From: Helianthus annuus
Lineage: Eukaryota > Streptophyta > Magnoliopsida > Asterales > Asteraceae
Length of the DNA stretch: 64,000 nucleotides
NCBI RefSeq assembly: GCF_002127325.2
Contig: NC_035443.2
Location: 123,664,295 to 123,728,294, forward strand
Direction of reading: 5' to 3'
Shown: positions 1-11,938 of the stretch, piece by piece
How the letters are laid out: every line of letters begins with the position of its first letter
How positions within the stretch are numbered: position 1 is the stretch's first letter
The notes under the pieces: model-generated
Seen by the model: only the letters and a program-made list of their open reading frames with translations
Told to the model about the DNA's origin: nothing
Databases searched by the model: none
Position numbers and translations under genes: made by a program

Positions 1-829
1 AGAAAATTTCGTCCTCGAAATTTAAACTACATTAACTCCTTAGGGTTACGTTATGCGTGTATGGATATGAATAATACCAAAGTGATTATCCATGAAACCG
101 AATCAATACTTATTCGAATCAGGTGAATCCAGGGACATATTACAACAATAAGAACCCAACAGTTAAAAGGTATGTGTTTTCAGAATTTGATGTCAAAGGA
201 TACGAGATGTATAGATGTATAACCTAGTGTAACTTAGTTAACAGGGGTTCAACAAAAGAGGAGTTTTGACCGATAGAATTCCAAACGATCGTTTCTAGAA
301 ACAATGACATCCGCTAGATGAACTCAGAATCAGCAAGCTCAAACGTAATAGTAACATGAAAACGTTCCGTCAACTTTTGAACAAATAAACAAATAAAATA
401 GCATGTTGACGTTATAGAATTGCAAGGATACACCGAAATGAAACGTGACCGAACCTGGTGCATCAGCGTCTTAATACATAGTTGCATTGAGAGTGTTTAA
501 ATGATGAGTTAAACAAAAGTATATGTAGTTTCGTATGAAACGTTTGACCATGATTAGTACAAGCTACAAGTTTATACCGACGCCATGAGGTGTCGTAGTA
601 AATGAGACAATTCAAGAATAGCGGTGACCGAACAAGTTCATCGTTTTTGAAATCAAATGAAAGTGTAATGAAGAAAACCTGAAAATTTGATTCAAACGAC
701 ATCGTAAGATTTTTAATTGAATATGGAACACCCAAGAACTATTGTTTTTGACCGAAGATGAAGAAGCAATAAATACTACAAGGCATTCGATCGATAATGA
801 AAGAACCGTTAGGAGGTACACTGAAATAT
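1..829 (-). repeat. Internal 3' fragment of an E-family gypsy element (second copy of 3403-4250)
   Basis: This stretch repeats about 3403-4250 with only a handful of substitutions and one 18-base deletion near 290. It starts with the motif TTTCGTCCTCGAAATTT, the reverse complement of the end of a gypsy polyprotein reading frame beside the polypurine tract. At about 829 it stops abruptly and joins the middle of an E-family LTR. It therefore belongs to a neighbouring E copy, in minus orientation, whose remaining interior and part of an LTR were deleted. A 90-residue open frame (463-735, minus) is identical in both copies but has no recognisable domain and is probably incidental. Confidence 0.8.
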
Positions 830-3387
830 AATATATTTTCAAGTTTAACTTAGAAAATATATACAAATCTATTTCTCACCCATAAGTAATGTATTCCATA
901 TTTATTTAAGAAAATATATATTTTCTCCCAAAAATAATATATCTTCTAATATTTTCAAGAAAAATATATGTGTTTTCTCTTCCAAAAATAATATATTTTC
1001 TCCTTGACAAAAATATGATATATTTTTGTTGTAATTATAAAAATCACATTTTCGTTCTCTTAGTGTCCAAAATACCAATTTCCGGAATATTTATGTAAGT
1101 TATATATTCCTTGATCGGTTTCTCCAATATTTTGGGTATAATTTGGATATTTATTTCTTAGGACTTTGGTAATATTTTGTATTGTAATTTCTTGGTATTG
1201 TGGTGAATTATATTATTTCAAGTCCTAAAATGATATAACTAATACACATAATATACAAATAATCACACATATGGTGACATCTAGATATATATTCTCCTAA
1301 ATACATATTTAGTTACTTTTATTATCGAAAACCAACCTCCAATATTTATAATTTTTGTAACAAAAATTATGACAAACTTTATATGAAAACTCATGGTTAA
1401 AATATACTTGTAAATATTTGTTCGAAAATATTTTTCTTAGTGTTTAATTTCTAGGAAAATTTTGCCATAGTTCCCCTTAAAAATGGAGGTTTCCATGCTT
1501 TCAAAGCATATCATTTTCTTTTATAAATCATCACAATCAACAACAAATCAACCAATACTTACCAATTTACCAAAATCAACTTTTAATCACTACTTCATGA
1601 ACTTGAAAATTTATAAAAAATTGTAGTAACTTACTAGTGTGTTTAGTAAGCTAAGTTACCCTTTAAAGTGTGGTTATTTATTTAAAAACATTATTATTGA
1701 AGAATTTAGATCTTCACAACTTGTATATCATTTTTCTAAAAATATATCTTCTTGACGTTTTCTTGTTAAATACATGATCCCACACTTGATTAACCACTAA
1801 AAATGTGGTTAGTTTCTTTAAGAACCAAGCGTATATAAATCTTGTATTTTTAACTTGGTTTCTTGAAAATTATTCTTTAAAATCATTCACTTATATGATC
1901 TACATTACATTTGATCATTATTTTTCAAGAAAACATGTTATACTTCAAGTTCATGCCTTAACATAAAGATGATTACTTTGATCTACAACATAATCATCCT
2001 CTCATCTTGCTAGATTATGTCTTTAATCACCATCTAGCAAGATCATATGATGTTTAACATCATAAACACAAATAATCAATCATCAAGAAGCATAATAACA
2101 CTTGACAACATGATTTCTTGTGATTATTAAGCTTATGTTCAAGTTTCATGTTCTTGTTCATTAGTGTTCTTCAAGATTATCAACTTGTATCATTCTTTAA
2201 CCAACTAAACAAGATGTAAAATGGAGTGTAGATGATCTTACTACTAGCTCAAGGCTAGGGATGATCACAAGATGAAGAAGAGGTGTTTAAAAGCTTGTAT
2301 GAGAGGTCCTTCAACTTCCGAGAGTTCCTAGTTCTTTGTATGGCTTCTTACACCTTTGTATGCTTAGAGATTAGATGAAGATGAAATGAAAATGGTGGAT
2401 ATGGTGTGTGTGGGTTACGGCCGTAAGTGGGAGAGGAGGAAGAAAAAGAGTTGTGTTGGTTTGTTGTGATGAGAGTGATAAGGTGAATGTTCTAGGGGTT
2501 TAAGTTATAATACTCCAACTCTTTATAATCCATGGGTTAATATGTTTAGTAAAGAAGAAACATGATCTAATATAATAAACAAATAAAATCACATGTGGGC
2601 CATGCTTGTCTAGCCGTGAATAGGTGGGGGGGGGGGGGGGTAATAGATTAGGGCTTAACTCTTAGTTAGATCATATGGTTGAATTCTAAGTATTTAGTTA
2701 GGGTTTTTAGTTATTAGGATGTTATATAGTGTGTTATGATGTTCGGGGACCATAACTAGCTTGGTAATGTGAAAACAATACTTCTAGTGACAATTTGGTG
2801 TTTCGGGTAGTGTCCGGTTGTTCGGTTGGTTAATGGTTCATTAAGGTGCTAAACTATGCAGTTTAGTGAGCTTTATGTTACCTTTTGTGACAATTTTGAT
2901 TCCCGACACTTAGGAAAGCATTTAGGACCATTTAACCATATTTCTGCATAATATTAAGTTGTTTAATTGCTGAATTTTGCTGAATTATGCAGAATTCCGC
3001 AGTTTGTGTGAGTTTTAGGCACTTTCCAGTATTTAACTATCTCTAGGAAGGCAGTTTTATGATCCTCACTCCCCTATACACTATACTAGTGTAACTTTTG
3101 GTTTCTGGCTCATTCTGTGTCCCAATACCATGTCTGTCTAGGTACTGAACTCCGTCAGCATCTTTCTGATTTGTCTAATAACTATGCTAGCTTTGTTTTG
3201 TGCATCATTTGAATCAATAAAGTGTTGCATGCAATAATGATATGACATTTGCAATATATGATGAACATGTATATATGATAACAATAATCAGAAAGCATTC
3301 ATGTCATAAATGTTAAATCAGCACAATCATTAACCACTAATTACTGTTTAATAATTGTACGGATACATGCAAATTTGACAATTGTCA
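830..3387 (-). repeat. E 3' LTR, truncated at its left (plus-strand) end
   Basis: AT-rich non-coding LTR. Its right edge, read on the minus strand, begins TGACAATTGTCA directly after a purine tract. Positions 830-1450 match about 29957-30608, and 1446-1960 match 63513-64000, the pieces of E's other LTR. The left part of the LTR, equivalent to 15159 through about 29950, is missing. A minus-strand TATA-like box (TATTATAAC) lies near 2505-2515. There is a run of 15 G at 2626-2640, a likely site of length error. No coding frame is supported. Confidence 0.75.
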
Positions 3388-5210
3388 TATTCTTCCCCTG
3401 TTAAGAAAATTTCGTCCTCGAAATTTAAACTACATTAACTCCTTAGGGTTACGTTATGCGTGTATGGATATGAATAATACCAAAGTGATTATCCATGACA
3501 CTGAATCAATACTTTTTCGAATCAGGTGAATCCAGGGACATATTACAACAATAAGAACCCAACAGTTAAAAGGTATGTGTTTTCAGAATTTGATGTCAAA
3601 GGATACGAGATGTATAGATGTATAACCTAGTGTAACTTAGTTAACAGGGGTTCAACAAAAGAGGAGTTTTGACCGATAGAATTCCAAACGATCGTTTACA
3701 ATATGCAAATGAGTTCTAGAAACAATGACATCCGCTAGATGAACTCAGAATCAGCAAGCTCAAATGTAATAGTAACATGAAAACGTTCCGTCAACTTTTG
3801 AACAAATAAACAAATAAAATAGCATGTTGACGTTATAGAATTGCAAGGATACACCGAAATGAAACATGACCGAACCTGGTGCATCAGCGTCTTAATACAT
3901 AGTTGCATTGAGAGTGTTTAAATGATGAGTTAAACAAAAGTATATGTAGTTTCGTATGAAACGTTTGACCATGATTAGTACAAGCTACAAGTTTATACCG
4001 ACGCCATGAGGTGTCGTAGTAAATGAGACAATTCAAGAATAGCGGTGACCGAACAAGTTCATCGTTTTTGAAATCAAATGAAAGTGTAATGAAGAAAACC
4101 TGAAAATTTGATTCAAACGACATCGTAAGATTTTTAATTGAATATGGAACACCCAAGAACTATTGTTTTTGACCGAAGATGAAGAAGCAATAAATACTAC
4201 AAGGCATTCGATAGATAATGAAAGAACCGTTAGGAGGTACACTGAAATATAAAATGAGTTTATGTACCATTGTCTTAACACACGATTGCATTAAGACTGC
4301 TTTATCATGATAAATCAAGGCGAATTTAGAGCAAGTCAATAAATAAACAATTAAATCCGTGTATGAGATGCGTAAACGAGATTAGCGCAAGCTTTAAATT
4401 AATGAAAACACCACCACAAGGTGTCGAAATCAACCAATGACTTAATGGAGTCGTAGATCAAACAAGTCTACTACGACTCGAAACAAATGAAACACTTGTT
4501 AAGATGAATTTGAATATGATGTTTTCAATACATCATATGGTGTCTTGAATTGAATAAGCGCAATGAACTTTCGGCGCAATCCGACAATAAATACAGGTAC
4601 TGAAAAGGAAATTTCGGCATGGTTACAACGAAAAACCATGTACGTGACTTGAAAAGAAAAGAAGTTTTCAAAAAGTTTGTTGACTCGATAGCAAAGAGTC
4701 ACACTTACAAGAATGTAGCTCATTCGAGTCTCAAAGAGACAACTGGATATAGTGAAATAATATTTGAAATTTTGATGAAAACGGTCATTCGAAGGGAAGC
4801 CATATGCGTAATAAACGATGCATATGTAACATATGAATTTTTCAAGAAATGAAGTAAATGAGTATTCGCTATAATGAAGAGGATTGTCGCTATACAACTA
4901 CCACTGAGAGGAGTAGAGATGTAGAAATCTACTTGCTAGATGCAAAAGTGAGAATTCCAATAAAAGAAATTTAAGTGCTTTAACCGTTCAGTTAGCTAAT
5001 ATAGCATGCGCCACAGAATAATGGTGTTTGGCCGAGTTAATAGACGTGGTTCCTAAGTGATAACCTTTAACTAGCTTCGGCATAAGTTCCCGAAGGTCCT
5101 AAGTACATGTTTCCTAGATTCTCAAAATTTGTATTCTGTGTATAACTGTTTTGTGTACCGTGTATAAAACTCAATATTAGCGTATGTTTAAAACAAATTG
5201 TTGACTCACT
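3388..5210 (-). other. E 3' internal region with polypurine tract; non-coding
   Basis: Reading the minus strand, a purine tract (AACAGGGGAAGAATA, 3388-3402) precedes the LTR, and next to it is the FEDE-type polyprotein end motif seen as TTTCGTCCTCGAAATTT on the plus strand. The other 1.8 kb lacks RNase H and integrase. It matches almost the whole interior of element B (37184-38760), which is equally non-coding. A 132-residue minus frame at 4499-4897 and small frames around 4000 have no motif and are not conserved as frames in B. This segment seems to have replaced the missing part of pol. Confidence 0.7.
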
Positions 5211-6330
5211 GTTCTTCGGTATACCTTCTTCCTGAATCCGCAGCTGGCGATAACGTGATCGAAGATCGGTCTTGGAATAGTAGTTGGATCCTTGCAGTTG
5301 GTCGAAAAAAAATCATTAATCCTCGGCAAGGGATACCAATTTATTGATGGTTAGCTTGTTCAGCTCCCGGCAGTCGATACACATTTGAAAACTACCGCCC
5401 TTCTTTTTGATGAACTGAACTGGAGCTCCCCAAGGTGAGAAGCTTGGCCTTATAAATCCCCTGCCCAGTAGCTCCTGAAGCTGCACTGACAACTCTTGCA
5501 TCTCTAAAGGCGCAAGTCGATAAGGTGCCTTAGCTACAGGCGCGACGCCTGGAACCAAGTCAATGTGTAATTCTACTTGTCATTGAGGAGGTGGTCCTGG
5601 CAAGTATTCGGGGAAGACTTCAGGATATTCCCTTACCACAGGGATATCTTCGAGCTTTGGTTCTTTGGCCTCTTTGTCCACGACATGAGCTAAGAAGGCA
5701 ACACATCCTTTACGCAAAAACTTCCGTGCCTTCAAACAACTAATAATCCGTAGAGGCGTATCCTGCTTCTCCCCATGAATCACAATCGTCTCTTCACTCG
5801 CCAAAGGGATGCGAATAATCTCCTCAGGGCATACAATCTTTGCTCGATTACTCGACAACCAATCCATCCCAACTACGACGTCGAAGCTTACCGATTCAAC
5901 TGATAAAAGATCTAACGAAAACTCACGCTCTCCAAGCTCTATGACACAACCTCTAATCACTTAATTGGCTTTTACTAGCTTCCCATTAGCTAGTTCTATC
6001 GAGTATGGGATGTCTAACTTACTTGCTACTAAACCAAGTATATTCTTAAATTCTAGAGATACGAAGCTATAGTCAGCACCGGTATCAAATAGCACAGATG
6101 CAAAGTGTTGATTAATATGGGACGTACCAGTAACCATGTTTGGATCCTGGCATGCTTTTCTAGCTCCAGTGTTGTACGCTCTTCCACGTGCCTGATTGTT
6201 TTTAGGGAAATCCTTTCTGAAATGCCCTAGGCCACCACAGTTAAAACAACCTTGACCTTGTTCTCGATCATTACTGTTTCCGCCCTGATAGTCGTTGTGG
6301 TTGTTTCCTCCACGGTTTCTGCTACCATCT
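5210..6330 (-). pseudogene. E gag C-terminus, protease and partial RT, broken
   Basis: On the minus strand this encodes the last gag zinc knuckle (CFNCGGLGHFRKDF, whose final Cys is now Phe), an aspartic protease with a DTGAD active site, the linker ending EYPEVFPEYLPGPPP, and the start of RT (APYRLAP, then [12 protein letters not shown]). Two in-frame stops, TAA at 5961-5963 and TGA at 5580-5582, are both explained by C to T changes. A frameshift near 5330 moves RT into another frame, where it continues to about 5210 and then ends abruptly. The catalytic YxDD part of RT is absent. Domains are close to those of G at 52260-53330. Copia1 separates this part from the rest of gag. Confidence 0.88.
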
Positions 6331-6860
6331 TGTTGGTGCACTACATCTGCTGATTACGTCTTGTATCGAGTCATTGTCTTAGAACGTTAGATCTGGGCTC
6401 GAAATACGAGAAATAGTGAGATTGTATAGGTTTTAGATAGTTGGGTCGCTCTTAGAGTCAAATTTAGGTTCATGGATCGCTCATTGGACCATTAAGAGTT
6501 TGGACCGCTCGAGCGGACATGTTTGGACCGCTCGAACGGCAAACCAGCTTGGACCGCTAATGTGGCTTGTGTGTTGGACCGCTTTAGTGTCAACAACATG
6601 GACCGCTCATTGGACCATGTCCAATAAGCAGTCCCAGCACTCTATATATAGTCCAAAAGGCGATCTCAGTTGAAACATTGGGTGGAAATCGTACCGAAGT
6701 CCTGCCGGTGCGAGATTTGATCTGTAAACGTTTGAAATCAATAAACAAGTAGTTAAAAGTGATTTGCCTGCTGTTTCTACCTTAGTTTCTTGTTATTCCG
6801 CACCTGAAATCAAGGAGAAAGCCTCTGAACGACTCATTTGGGTCAGAATACGATCCTACA
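6331..6860 (+). repeat. Copia1 5' LTR
   Basis: Starts TGTTGGTGCACT and ends CGATCCTACA. It contains a TATA box (TCTATATATA, 6641-6650) and seven copies of a short CGCT motif in contexts such as GGACCGCTCG. One is the perfect palindrome CCGCTCGAGCGG. The LTR is followed directly by the primer site. Confidence 0.95.
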
Positions 6861-6862
6861 AT

Positions 6863-6874
6863 TGGTATCAGAGC
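6863..6874 (+). other. Copia1 primer binding site (tRNA-iMet)
   Basis: TGGTATCAGAGC two bases after the 5' LTR, complementary to the 3' end of plant initiator methionine tRNA, the usual copia primer. Confidence 0.93.
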
Positions 6875-7075
6875 TCAGGAGGAGGTTCTCTGCAGAAATC
6901 AGCTGGTTTTCGTCACTTTTTCTTACTTCTACACCTTCTTTTTCTGATTCGGGAAGATTTCACGGTCGAAATTCGTTCAAAATCTCAGGGATTGTGCAAA
7001 ATAGTACCGTGACAAATCCTGGAAAGTTTCGGATCAAAATTAAAAGTTTAACTGGGTGAAATGTGGATTTGATTA

Positions 7076-7395
7076 TGGACCGCTCGATCGGACTACTCTG
7101 AAATCGCTTATCCGGACCAAATCAAGGATCGCTCTTCTGGTCGGACCGCTTATTCGTACGTATTTGGATCGCTCATCCGGACGGTTGAACCGCTCATTCG
7201 ACCGGTTCAGGCTCGCTTATTCGGACATCTGAACCGCTTATCCGACTGGATCAGGCCCGCTTATCCGGACAACTTCTCGAACCGCTTATCTGGACCGATA
7301 CTGAATCGCTTATTCGGACATTTGGTGGATCGCTTATTTGGATCGCTCATCTGGACAAACTTGGTTCGCTTATTCGTCACAGTGTTTGAAAAACG
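7076..7395 (+). repeat. Copia1 leader array of CCGCTTATYCGGAC-like units
   Basis: About 14 degenerate copies of a unit around CGCTTAT or CGCTCAT, usually flanked by GGAC/GAAC and TCGGAC, spaced about 20-25 bases, lie between the primer site and gag. Many units can form a tiny CCG/CGG stem. The same core occurs seven times in the LTR. Copia2 carries a corresponding array at 41330-41645. Confidence 0.8.
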
Positions 7396-7407
7396 TGTTA
7401 TTGAATC

Positions 7408-8634
7408 ATGGATTTCAATCTCGTTAACAGGACTCAAGAAACACTTGATAGAATACTAATATTAAAGAATGATTTTGATTCATTTTCAGGTTTTCCAAGA
7501 GAGAGTACAAGAAGTGTCATTGAGAGATACAAACATCTTGTTCGTTCAATGTCTGATTTAAATATTACAAAAGAACCAAAAGAGTGGATTGAAAAATTTA
7601 TCAGTGCGTTACCGAAAGAAGAATGGGAAGATTATGTCTTGAACTTGAAAAGTTCTAGAGAATTTTCTCAACTGACAATTACTCCACTCATTAAAAGGAT
7701 TGAAGAACAGATGGAGATCAAAGATAAGAAAAAGAAAGAAAAAGCAGTAAAAGTCAAAGAATCTGGGAAGAATGAATCGTCAAGGTCTGCTTCAGTATGT
7801 TCAAAGTGTCATAACTTCAAGACAGTCAATGACAAACTTGTGAAGGATGTAGAAAGTTTGACATCTGAAGTCAAAAAGTTGAAACACGAGAAGCATACTG
7901 CTGAAAAACAGATTCTTATAGTTCAGAGTATTTGTGAGAAGCTGAAAGCCGAAAATGTTAAACTGTTGGATAGTGTGAACAGTTTGACATTAGAGAACAA
8001 AGGTTTGAAAGAAAATGAAAAGGTTTTTGAAAACAAACAGAAATCATCTGAAAATGAAGATTTCTGGATAAAATTGGAAAACAAAAACCTAAAAGCGAAT
8101 GAATCAAAATTTCAGGAACAGATAAAAGTTTTGATGAATGAAAAATCTGTTCTTGAAAATTTGAAGATTGAGAATGAGAAAACTATCAAGTCTCATTTTG
8201 GGAGAATATCTCAGCTTGAAAGTGAAGCTGAGAATTCGAGGAACAAAATTGATGAACTTGAGAAGAAATTGAAAGGTTTTGTGACTAAATCTGACAGTTT
8301 GAGTTTTCCCTGTCCAAAACCACTCAATTCTATGCCGATAAGTGAAAAGATTGAAGATTATGATGAGAAAACTGATGATGAAAATGAGGAATTTTATTCA
8401 GCAGATGAATCTGAGACAAAATCTGATGCTGAAATTAAGAAAAAGGAGAAATTTTTGAAGTTAAAAGAAAAATTTCAGAAAACTGTTTTACACTCGACTG
8501 AAAAGGGAGAATGCTCTAAGCAGAAACCTGTGAAGAAGATTGTAAAACAGAAACAAAAGATTAAAAATGGAGAAAAAAATCTCATCAGTTCAATCATCCA
8601 ATCACAATCAAAAATCAAAAGATTTAAAACTTAA
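7408..8634 (+). pseudogene. Copia1 gag, N-terminally shortened, capsid-like plus coiled coil
   Basis: A 408-codon frame. Residues about 10-105 match the second half of the copia gag (UBN2-type) domain: RESTRSVIERYKHLV and WIEKFISALP align with ESTREIIERYCNLL and LIEKLADALP of Copia2. The first roughly 150 residues present in Copia2 are missing, so the frame opens with a non-standard N-terminus. Residues about 130-300 are lysine/glutamate-rich heptads, a likely coiled coil. The zinc knuckles lie downstream in the +1 frame, and the switch falls around an A7 run at 8571-8577. A single-base indel is the simplest reason. The product would be a particle structural protein. Confidence 0.82.
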
Positions 8635-9436
8635 AAATTCAAAAAATGTTGGTAATAAGTGGTGCAGGTCAGACCACAGTGCTAAAGCGTCAAATTCTTC
8701 AAAGTTGAGGAAGGAATATCACCAGGCCAAACAGTGTTACGACTTGAGTGTTTGGTACAACGGTGATAACTGGTACGATAACAGAATGTGTTACAGCTGC
8801 GGCTATCATGGACACATTGCTGTTAATTGCCAGTACTGGAGATATGAGACCAGGAGGTGCTATAACTGCAACATCAAAGGTCATATTGCCCGAGATTGCC
8901 CGAGGAGATCAATGGGAAGATCAAGGGTTATGTCTCAGAAAGTGGCAAGAATTCCAGTCAAGGTCAAGCCCGAAGAACTAAAAGTTCGAGAACCAAAAGT
9001 TCAACAACCGAAAGTTCTAGAGACGAAAGTTAAACTTTCTCAGGGGCAGAAAGACAGACTGAGGAAAAACAGGAAGAAGGCGAGAGAGTATCTCGAGAAG
9101 ATTTTGTCCTCGGGTTCACGGGACAAATAGATTAATAGTTCTGATGAATCTACTCCTTCATCTGCAAAGTCGAGCAAAAAGAATTCATCAGATACAAATC
9201 TGAGGACAAAAGAGGAGAAGAAGAAGGAAAAGGTCGGCGATGAATCTGACAGATCAAAGTCGGACAAGCCACCTGCAGGCAATGATTCTGGTATGGTAAA
9301 ACCAGAGGAGCCATTGGTTGAGGTAAAAGTTGAGAATTCTAGTTTAGCAATGGATGATGCAAATTTTCCACCATTGTTGAGCAAGAATTCAAAATCACCC
9401 AAGGTCAGTCAGGCTTGGGTGAAATTGTTTAAATAG
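8567..9436 (+). pseudogene. Copia1 gag C-terminal part with two zinc knuckles
   Basis: This frame is +1 to the preceding gag frame and overlaps it by 68 bases. It contains two CCHC knuckles, CYSCGYHGHIAVNC and CYNCNIKGHIARDC, which bind genomic RNA in this family, followed by a basic region. A TAG at 9128-9130 interrupts it, and the same frame goes on to 9436 with a DDANFPPLL motif like the C-terminus of Copia2 gag (EEFPLL). The stop fits a CAG to TAG change. No pol follows. Confidence 0.8.
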
Positions 9437-11408
9437 AAAAACCTGACTTGCCGGAGATCCCAAGATGGTATCGTGGATCATGAATCGGCACATTTCTTGA
9501 GAAATTTCACTTTGGTGATTTTTCGCCTCATAAGTGGTAAATCAGGGACATTAATTTGTACTTGATTTTCTACTGATGGTTTATGTTAAAACTGAAAATG
9601 TTAAATCTTTAAAAGGTTTGAAGAAAACAAAATGAAGAGATAACCCCGAACCTACAAATGGTTGGTAAACAAACTAATTTTTCCGGAAAAACCATTTTGA
9701 TTGAAACAAACTTGAGTGTTTTGAAATCATTATGGGAAAATAGTTTGTTGTGAGGGGGAGTTCTGATTGTTTTTGCACGAGAATGGTGAATTGAGGTAAT
9801 TCACATAATGTTGTCAAGTTTCTTGTATAGTTTGTTTTCAATTTTTTTTCTTCAGAAAATCAAAATTGAAATATATTTTGATTTTAGGGGGAGTAATAAA
9901 ATTTTGAAAAATTTAAAAAAATTGAAAAATGAAAATGAGTTTTGCTGCAAAAAGAGGAGATGATAGTACATCGGTGGACTATCACAGCATGCTAGAGATT
10001 TGTAAAGACAAAATTGTTTTTAAACAAGTCTTACTAATGATGTGTCAGTAGACTTCACACAGTTAGTAAATTGTATTCGAGATATAAATATAAAATCAAA
10101 ACTTACTTATTTTGTGGGGAACACTACTTGGATATATAGGTAACCCCTGAAATCTCGTCTGAAAGGTTTCTTATTCTGGAATACTAGGTTCTTGTACTCT
10201 AATGATGTATGGGGTATTATTCCGGGACTTCTGCTGAACGGTGGTTCTGACCTAGTCCCTGGCTAATACTTTCTTCATATGCTTGAAACATAGCATAAAG
10301 CCCTCAGCTGATTAGACAATAAAATTGATGATCAGTTGTTGTAGCTGAAAAGATCCTCTAAAGGGGACCCACTGCTAAGTCGAAGCTGATATCTCTCTGC
10401 TGAACGGAAGTTCTGACCTGAGATCCCTCAGTTCTCGCATTTTTCCCCTAATTTATATACAGATATCATTTGTAGTTATACTTACCTGTAGATCAGAATA
10501 TTGGGATCTGGATACGGGAGTATATTCAAGAGGTGGGACACTCAAATAAGTCTAAGTTCTAAAACATTAAATACGTATCTTGAATCAATTGAAAATTTGT
10601 GTAGAGGTTTAAGTGGACAACAATACTGACAATCAGAAGTAAATTTGTTTTTAACATTTGCTGATTAATCAAGATCAACGGTGTTGGTGATATGTCTCAA
10701 AAACCGATATGATCCTCTTGCACAATCTCTCAAAAATAGTGTTCATTTCTGTATTGTTCAAAATTCAAAAATCCAAAAATATTGTATTTTTGTTTGATAT
10801 TTGAAAAATTACAAAAAGATTTTCGACAACAGAGTGTGAAGAACTGATATTTGACATTTCAAGTGCTAAACATGTTGAACTTGTGGTTTGAGAGAGAGTG
10901 TAAAACTGTGAAGATTTGAAATGCAAATTTGGTTCGTTAACTTGATGAATAAGTTGAATGGTAACCTACAGTTTGATCTTCATAATTTTTCGTTTATGAT
11001 TTGTTGTTTCATTAAGTTGAATTGCAAATTGTATGATTAGTTTGTAATAGTATGGTTGAGTTTTGCAGGTTTCTGATCCTGTTGCTACGAATAGCCAGGA
11101 GATACATCAGAACCAGAGGAGAGCTTAAACAGAGAAAGTCAGGAGTTGATTTCAATGGTGATAACGATTTCCAGACAGAGATCTCAGCATTATGCTAGGG
11201 GGAGTCTGATGAAAGTTAGAGCCAGAGAATGATCTAGGCATATGATTCCAGGAAGAATTTCCTGAAGAAGATATTATTCCAGGCAGAGTTCCTGAAGATT
11301 GATAGAATGACAAAGAAAGAGAAGCCTGAAGACTGATCAAGACTGAAGAACTGAAGATAGCATTTTTGTGACTCGATAGTCGACTCCATCAACATCTGAG
11401 GGGGAGTC
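9437..11408 (+). other. Copia1 3' non-coding region with repeated purine boxes
   Basis: About 2 kb without a supported coding frame. It shares blocks with Copia2's 45401-47295, for example ACTTGCCGGAG just after gag and GAACGGAAGTTCTGACCTGAG. Purine boxes of the form GGGGGAGT occur near 9753, 9887, 11200 and immediately before the LTR at 11401. Only the last is in the position of the plus-strand primer. Confidence 0.75.
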
Positions 11409-11938
11409 TGTTGGTGCACTACATCTGCTGATTACGTCTTGTATCGAGTCATTGTCTTAGAACGTTAGATCTGGGCTCGAAATACGAGAAATAGTGAGAT
11501 TGTATAGGTTTTAGATAGTTGGGTCGCTCTTAGAGTCAAATTTAGGTTCATGGATCGCTCATTGGACCATTAAGAGTTTGGACCGCTCGAGCGGACATGT
11601 TTGGACCGCTCGAACGGCAAACCAGCTTGGACCGCTAATATGGCTTGTGTGTTGGACCGCTTTAGTGTCAACAACATGGACCGCTCATTGGACCATGTCC
11701 AATAAGCGGTCCCAGCACTCTATATATAGTCCAAAAGGCGATCTCAGTTGAAACATTGGGTGGAAATCGTACCGAAGTCCTGCCGGTGCGAGATTTGATC
11801 TGTAAACGTTTGAAATCAATAAACAAGTAGTTAAAAGTGATTTGCCTGCTGTTTCTACCTTAGTTTCTTGTTATTCCGCACCTGAAATCAAGGAGAAAGC
11901 CTCTGAACGACTCATTTGGGTCAGAATACGATCCTACA
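11409..11938 (+). repeat. Copia1 3' LTR
   Basis: 530 bases, same ends as the 5' LTR, preceded by the purine tract TGAGGGGGAGTC. Two differences from the 5' LTR are visible. Followed by target duplication CATCT and the resumed gag frame of E. Confidence 0.95.

Larger units (their letters stand above)
6331..11938 (+). mobile_element. Copia1: young gag-only copia (Sirevirus-like) element
   Basis: A 5608-base element with two 530-base LTRs, perfect 5-base target duplications (CATCT, 6326-6330 and 11939-11943), tRNA-iMet primer site, gag, a 2 kb non-coding 3' region and a purine tract before the right LTR. I see no protease, integrase, RT or RNase H, so it is non-autonomous. By eye the two LTRs differ at two positions (near 6630 and 6690), meaning recent insertion. 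It lies inside E's gag frame: gag is read up to 11944 on one side and from 6330 on the other. The repeated purine boxes upstream of the 3' LTR recall Sireviruses. Confidence 0.92.

Noticed and set aside
463..735. Identical 90-residue frames at 463-735 and 3884-4156 (minus)
   Set aside because: Identity simply follows from the repeated DNA segment; no domain, and not maintained in B's related interior.
2626..2640. Run of 15 G as a possible G-quadruplex or regulatory site
   Set aside because: Homopolymer in decayed LTR; length is unreliable and nothing around it suggests function.
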